DNA of 10,000 nucleotides from Theodoxus fluviatilis (lineage: Eukaryota > Mollusca > Gastropoda > Cycloneritida > Neritidae), in NCBI GenBank assembly GCA_034096865.1, contig JAWQFJ010016736.1, positions 7,501-17,500 on the forward strand. The letters run 5' to 3'. The notes under the pieces were generated by a model. The model had not been told where the DNA came from. It did no database searches and saw nothing but the letters and a program-made list of their open reading frames with translations. A program made the position numbers and the translations under genes. Positions 8,750-10,000 of this stretch are shown piece after piece (position 1 is the first letter of the stretch; every line of letters starts with the position of its first letter).

Positions 8750-8977
8750 AATGTCGATTGATTTCAACGTGGACAATCCTTCAGGTAGGTATCTAGGTGC
8801 AACAAAGGGCAGACATTGTTCGAAGTCGAAAGGCTGTTGTCTGTGCAGTGAAGAAACAAAGAGCCAGGTGCAATTACTGGGCAAACCACACACCTGGGCG
8901 GGGTGAAAGTGCGTGCATGAGTCTGTTTAACAAATGGTCAAATGGACTTGAACACAAAAAGATGCAAGATGCAAAAC

Positions 8978-9095
8978 AGTGAGTGTGTGTGTATGTATGC
9001 GTGCATGTATGCGTGCGTGCATATGTGTGTGTGTGTGTGCGGATGGACAGATAGATAGACAGATGAACGGAGGAAAGAGAGAGACAGAGAGAGAT

Positions 9096-9150
<55 letters not shown>

Positions 9151-9164
9151 GAGAGAGAGAGTGA
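8978..9164. repeat. Compound (GT)n - GATA/GACA - (GA)n microsatellite
   Basis: A GT/GTAT/GTGC block (about 8981-9040) is followed by GACAGATAGATAGACAGA and then a long (GA)n tract to about 9162. The order is the reverse complement of the CT-then-CA locus at 6359-6702. Ser-Leu-rich and Arg-Glu-rich frames across it are artefacts. Confidence 0.95.
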
Positions 9165-9457
9165 AATTTGTGTTGTTTACGCCAACACAAAATCATAGTA
9201 AACGCAAGTTTTGAGACAGAGCATTCGTACATACCGTCACCACTGGTCACCTGTAGTGGGAAGTCGAGTGCACGAAAATGAACGGGAAGAGTTTATTTAC
9301 TCGCTACTTTCGTGGAGATGGTGCAGACACCCGTCTCAAGGTGACACGTTCGCTACGTTTACTCGGTCTGAAGACGTCGTCATCAGCCCTGCTATGGTGT
9401 GGCGTGGGTGAACAGACTGTTGGAGCTGTTTGAGACTGGGACTTACAACTGAGAGAT

Positions 9458-9728
9458 TTATGATTGAGATATGTACATGGTGGATGTACAGAGTGAGATC
9501 TGTGATGCCTCAGGCTCTCCGAGTTCACTTCTCATGTCCCCCAAATCCTGTCTGCACTGCGACGCAATTTCATCCAGCTGTTTCACCATATTGTCAAAAT
9601 TGACCCTGGCATCTCTAGTCGTCGCTTCTCTGGCAGTCGAAGGCGGCGAGGTGTAAACACCCTTGTCGCCGTCACGATCAAGTGCTGTCACCTGGCTGGT
9701 ATGCTCATCTGCATTCTCCAAAACAAAG
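9458..9728 (-). CDS. Coding-like frame, coiled-coil character, unknown product
   Basis: The minus-strand frame ends at a TAA (9460-9458) and has clear coding-like codon character over about 85 codons. The protein includes NADEHTSQVTALDRDGDKGV and a helical, heptad-like stretch NMVKQLDEIASQCRQDLGDM, followed by RSELGEPEASQ. No named domain is recognised. The start is unclear: TTTGTTTTGGAG|AATGCAG (exon start about 9721) or CTTTGTCATCCCAG|ACGC (about 9738) could be acceptors, or the frame could continue the one upstream at 9730-9935 after a frameshift. A consensus donor CAGTT|GTAAGT lies at 9447/9446, only about 11 bp after the stop, which would be unusual for a true 3' end. Confidence 0.45.
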
Positions 9729-9729
9729 T

Positions 9730-9935
9730 TTATGCGTCTGGGATGACAAAGGTCGTAACGGTTGAAGTGTCATAATCTGAAGTTGTTGAAGCCTGAGCAT
9801 TTCGTGCTGGAGCATCTTCAACTGCCATGATCGCGACATTGAATTCATCTTTCTCAAATAGTACAACGCTGGAAGTATGGCTTTGAATTCCTCTAGACGG
9901 CGCTGGTCCTGACGGTTGTGGTCCGCGAGCAATGG
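9730..9935 (-). CDS. Coding-like frame ending in TAA, possible exon
   Basis: A minus-strand frame runs from a candidate acceptor GGATGATTAG|CCATTG (9936/9935), preceded by a CT-rich tract, to a TAA at 9732-9730. It encodes about 67 residues, including SSVVLFEKDEFNVAIMAVED and TTSDYDTSTVTTFVIPDA. Many codons follow the purine-any-pyrimidine pattern typical of real coding sequence. It lies directly next to, but in a different frame from, the coding-like frame at 9458-9728; one extra base or two fewer bases near 9728-9738 would join them. A competing frame over the same bases (rich in Leu and Gln, running to about 9705) is also open, so the choice of frame is uncertain. No family is recognised. 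Confidence 0.35.
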
Positions 9936-10000
9936 CTAATCATCCAGCTAATTGAATTGCAGAATGACGACAGTCCTCTCGAGAAAGAGAATGAGAAATA

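Overview
The window looks like a piece of a eukaryotic (metazoan) nuclear genome. There are no bacterial-style operons. The plausible coding segments are short blocks bounded by GT/AG splice signals, and much of the sequence is microsatellite or minisatellite DNA. A lophotrochozoan such as a gastropod mollusc would fit the tetranucleotide repeats and the HELZ2/RNB-like exon, but that is inference, not something the sequence proves.

The best-supported content is a minus-strand gene fragment with four candidate internal exons, in transcription order 8551-8417, 7185-6802, 5749-5498 and 3854-3581. The last three agree in phase (0/0, 0/0, 0/1). The 3854-3581 exon encodes a segment resembling the OB-fold region before the RNB exoribonuclease domain in DIS3/HELZ2-type proteins. 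No RNB catalytic core is visible in the window, so the gene would have to continue beyond position 1 or be incomplete. The 8551-8417 exon has good splice signals, but its most protein-like frame does not match the phase of the next exon. Two further minus-strand reading frames at 9935-9458 look coding but are out of frame with each other. They could be an exon with a frameshift, two exons, or a decayed gene.

Layout: 1-360 holds decayed AATG/AACG repeats and nothing else recognised. 402-701 is a perfect 150-bp tandem duplication. 705-1115 is a GC-richer stretch of unknown nature. 1120-2825 is mostly unremarkable, with one GT microsatellite and one orphan minus-strand reading frame. 2826-3108 is an 18-bp minisatellite, followed by a SINE-like stretch at about 3150-3300. 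3581-3854 is an exon. 3855-5497 is an intron filled mainly by a CCAT-type array. 5498-5749 is an exon. 5750-6801 is an intron made almost entirely of CAGA/CAGG, CT, CA and CG repeats. 6802-7185 is an exon. 7186-8416 contains no recognised gene but carries a 45-bp minisatellite directly next to a splice donor. 8417-8551 is an exon. 8681-9165 holds further microsatellites. 9458-9935 holds the last coding-like frames.

No rRNA, tRNA, CRISPR array, complete transposase or self-contained new system was found. Most long open frames here (Ser-Leu, Cys-Leu-Ser-Val, Gly-Trp-Met-Asp repeats and similar) are artefacts of stop-free simple repeats.
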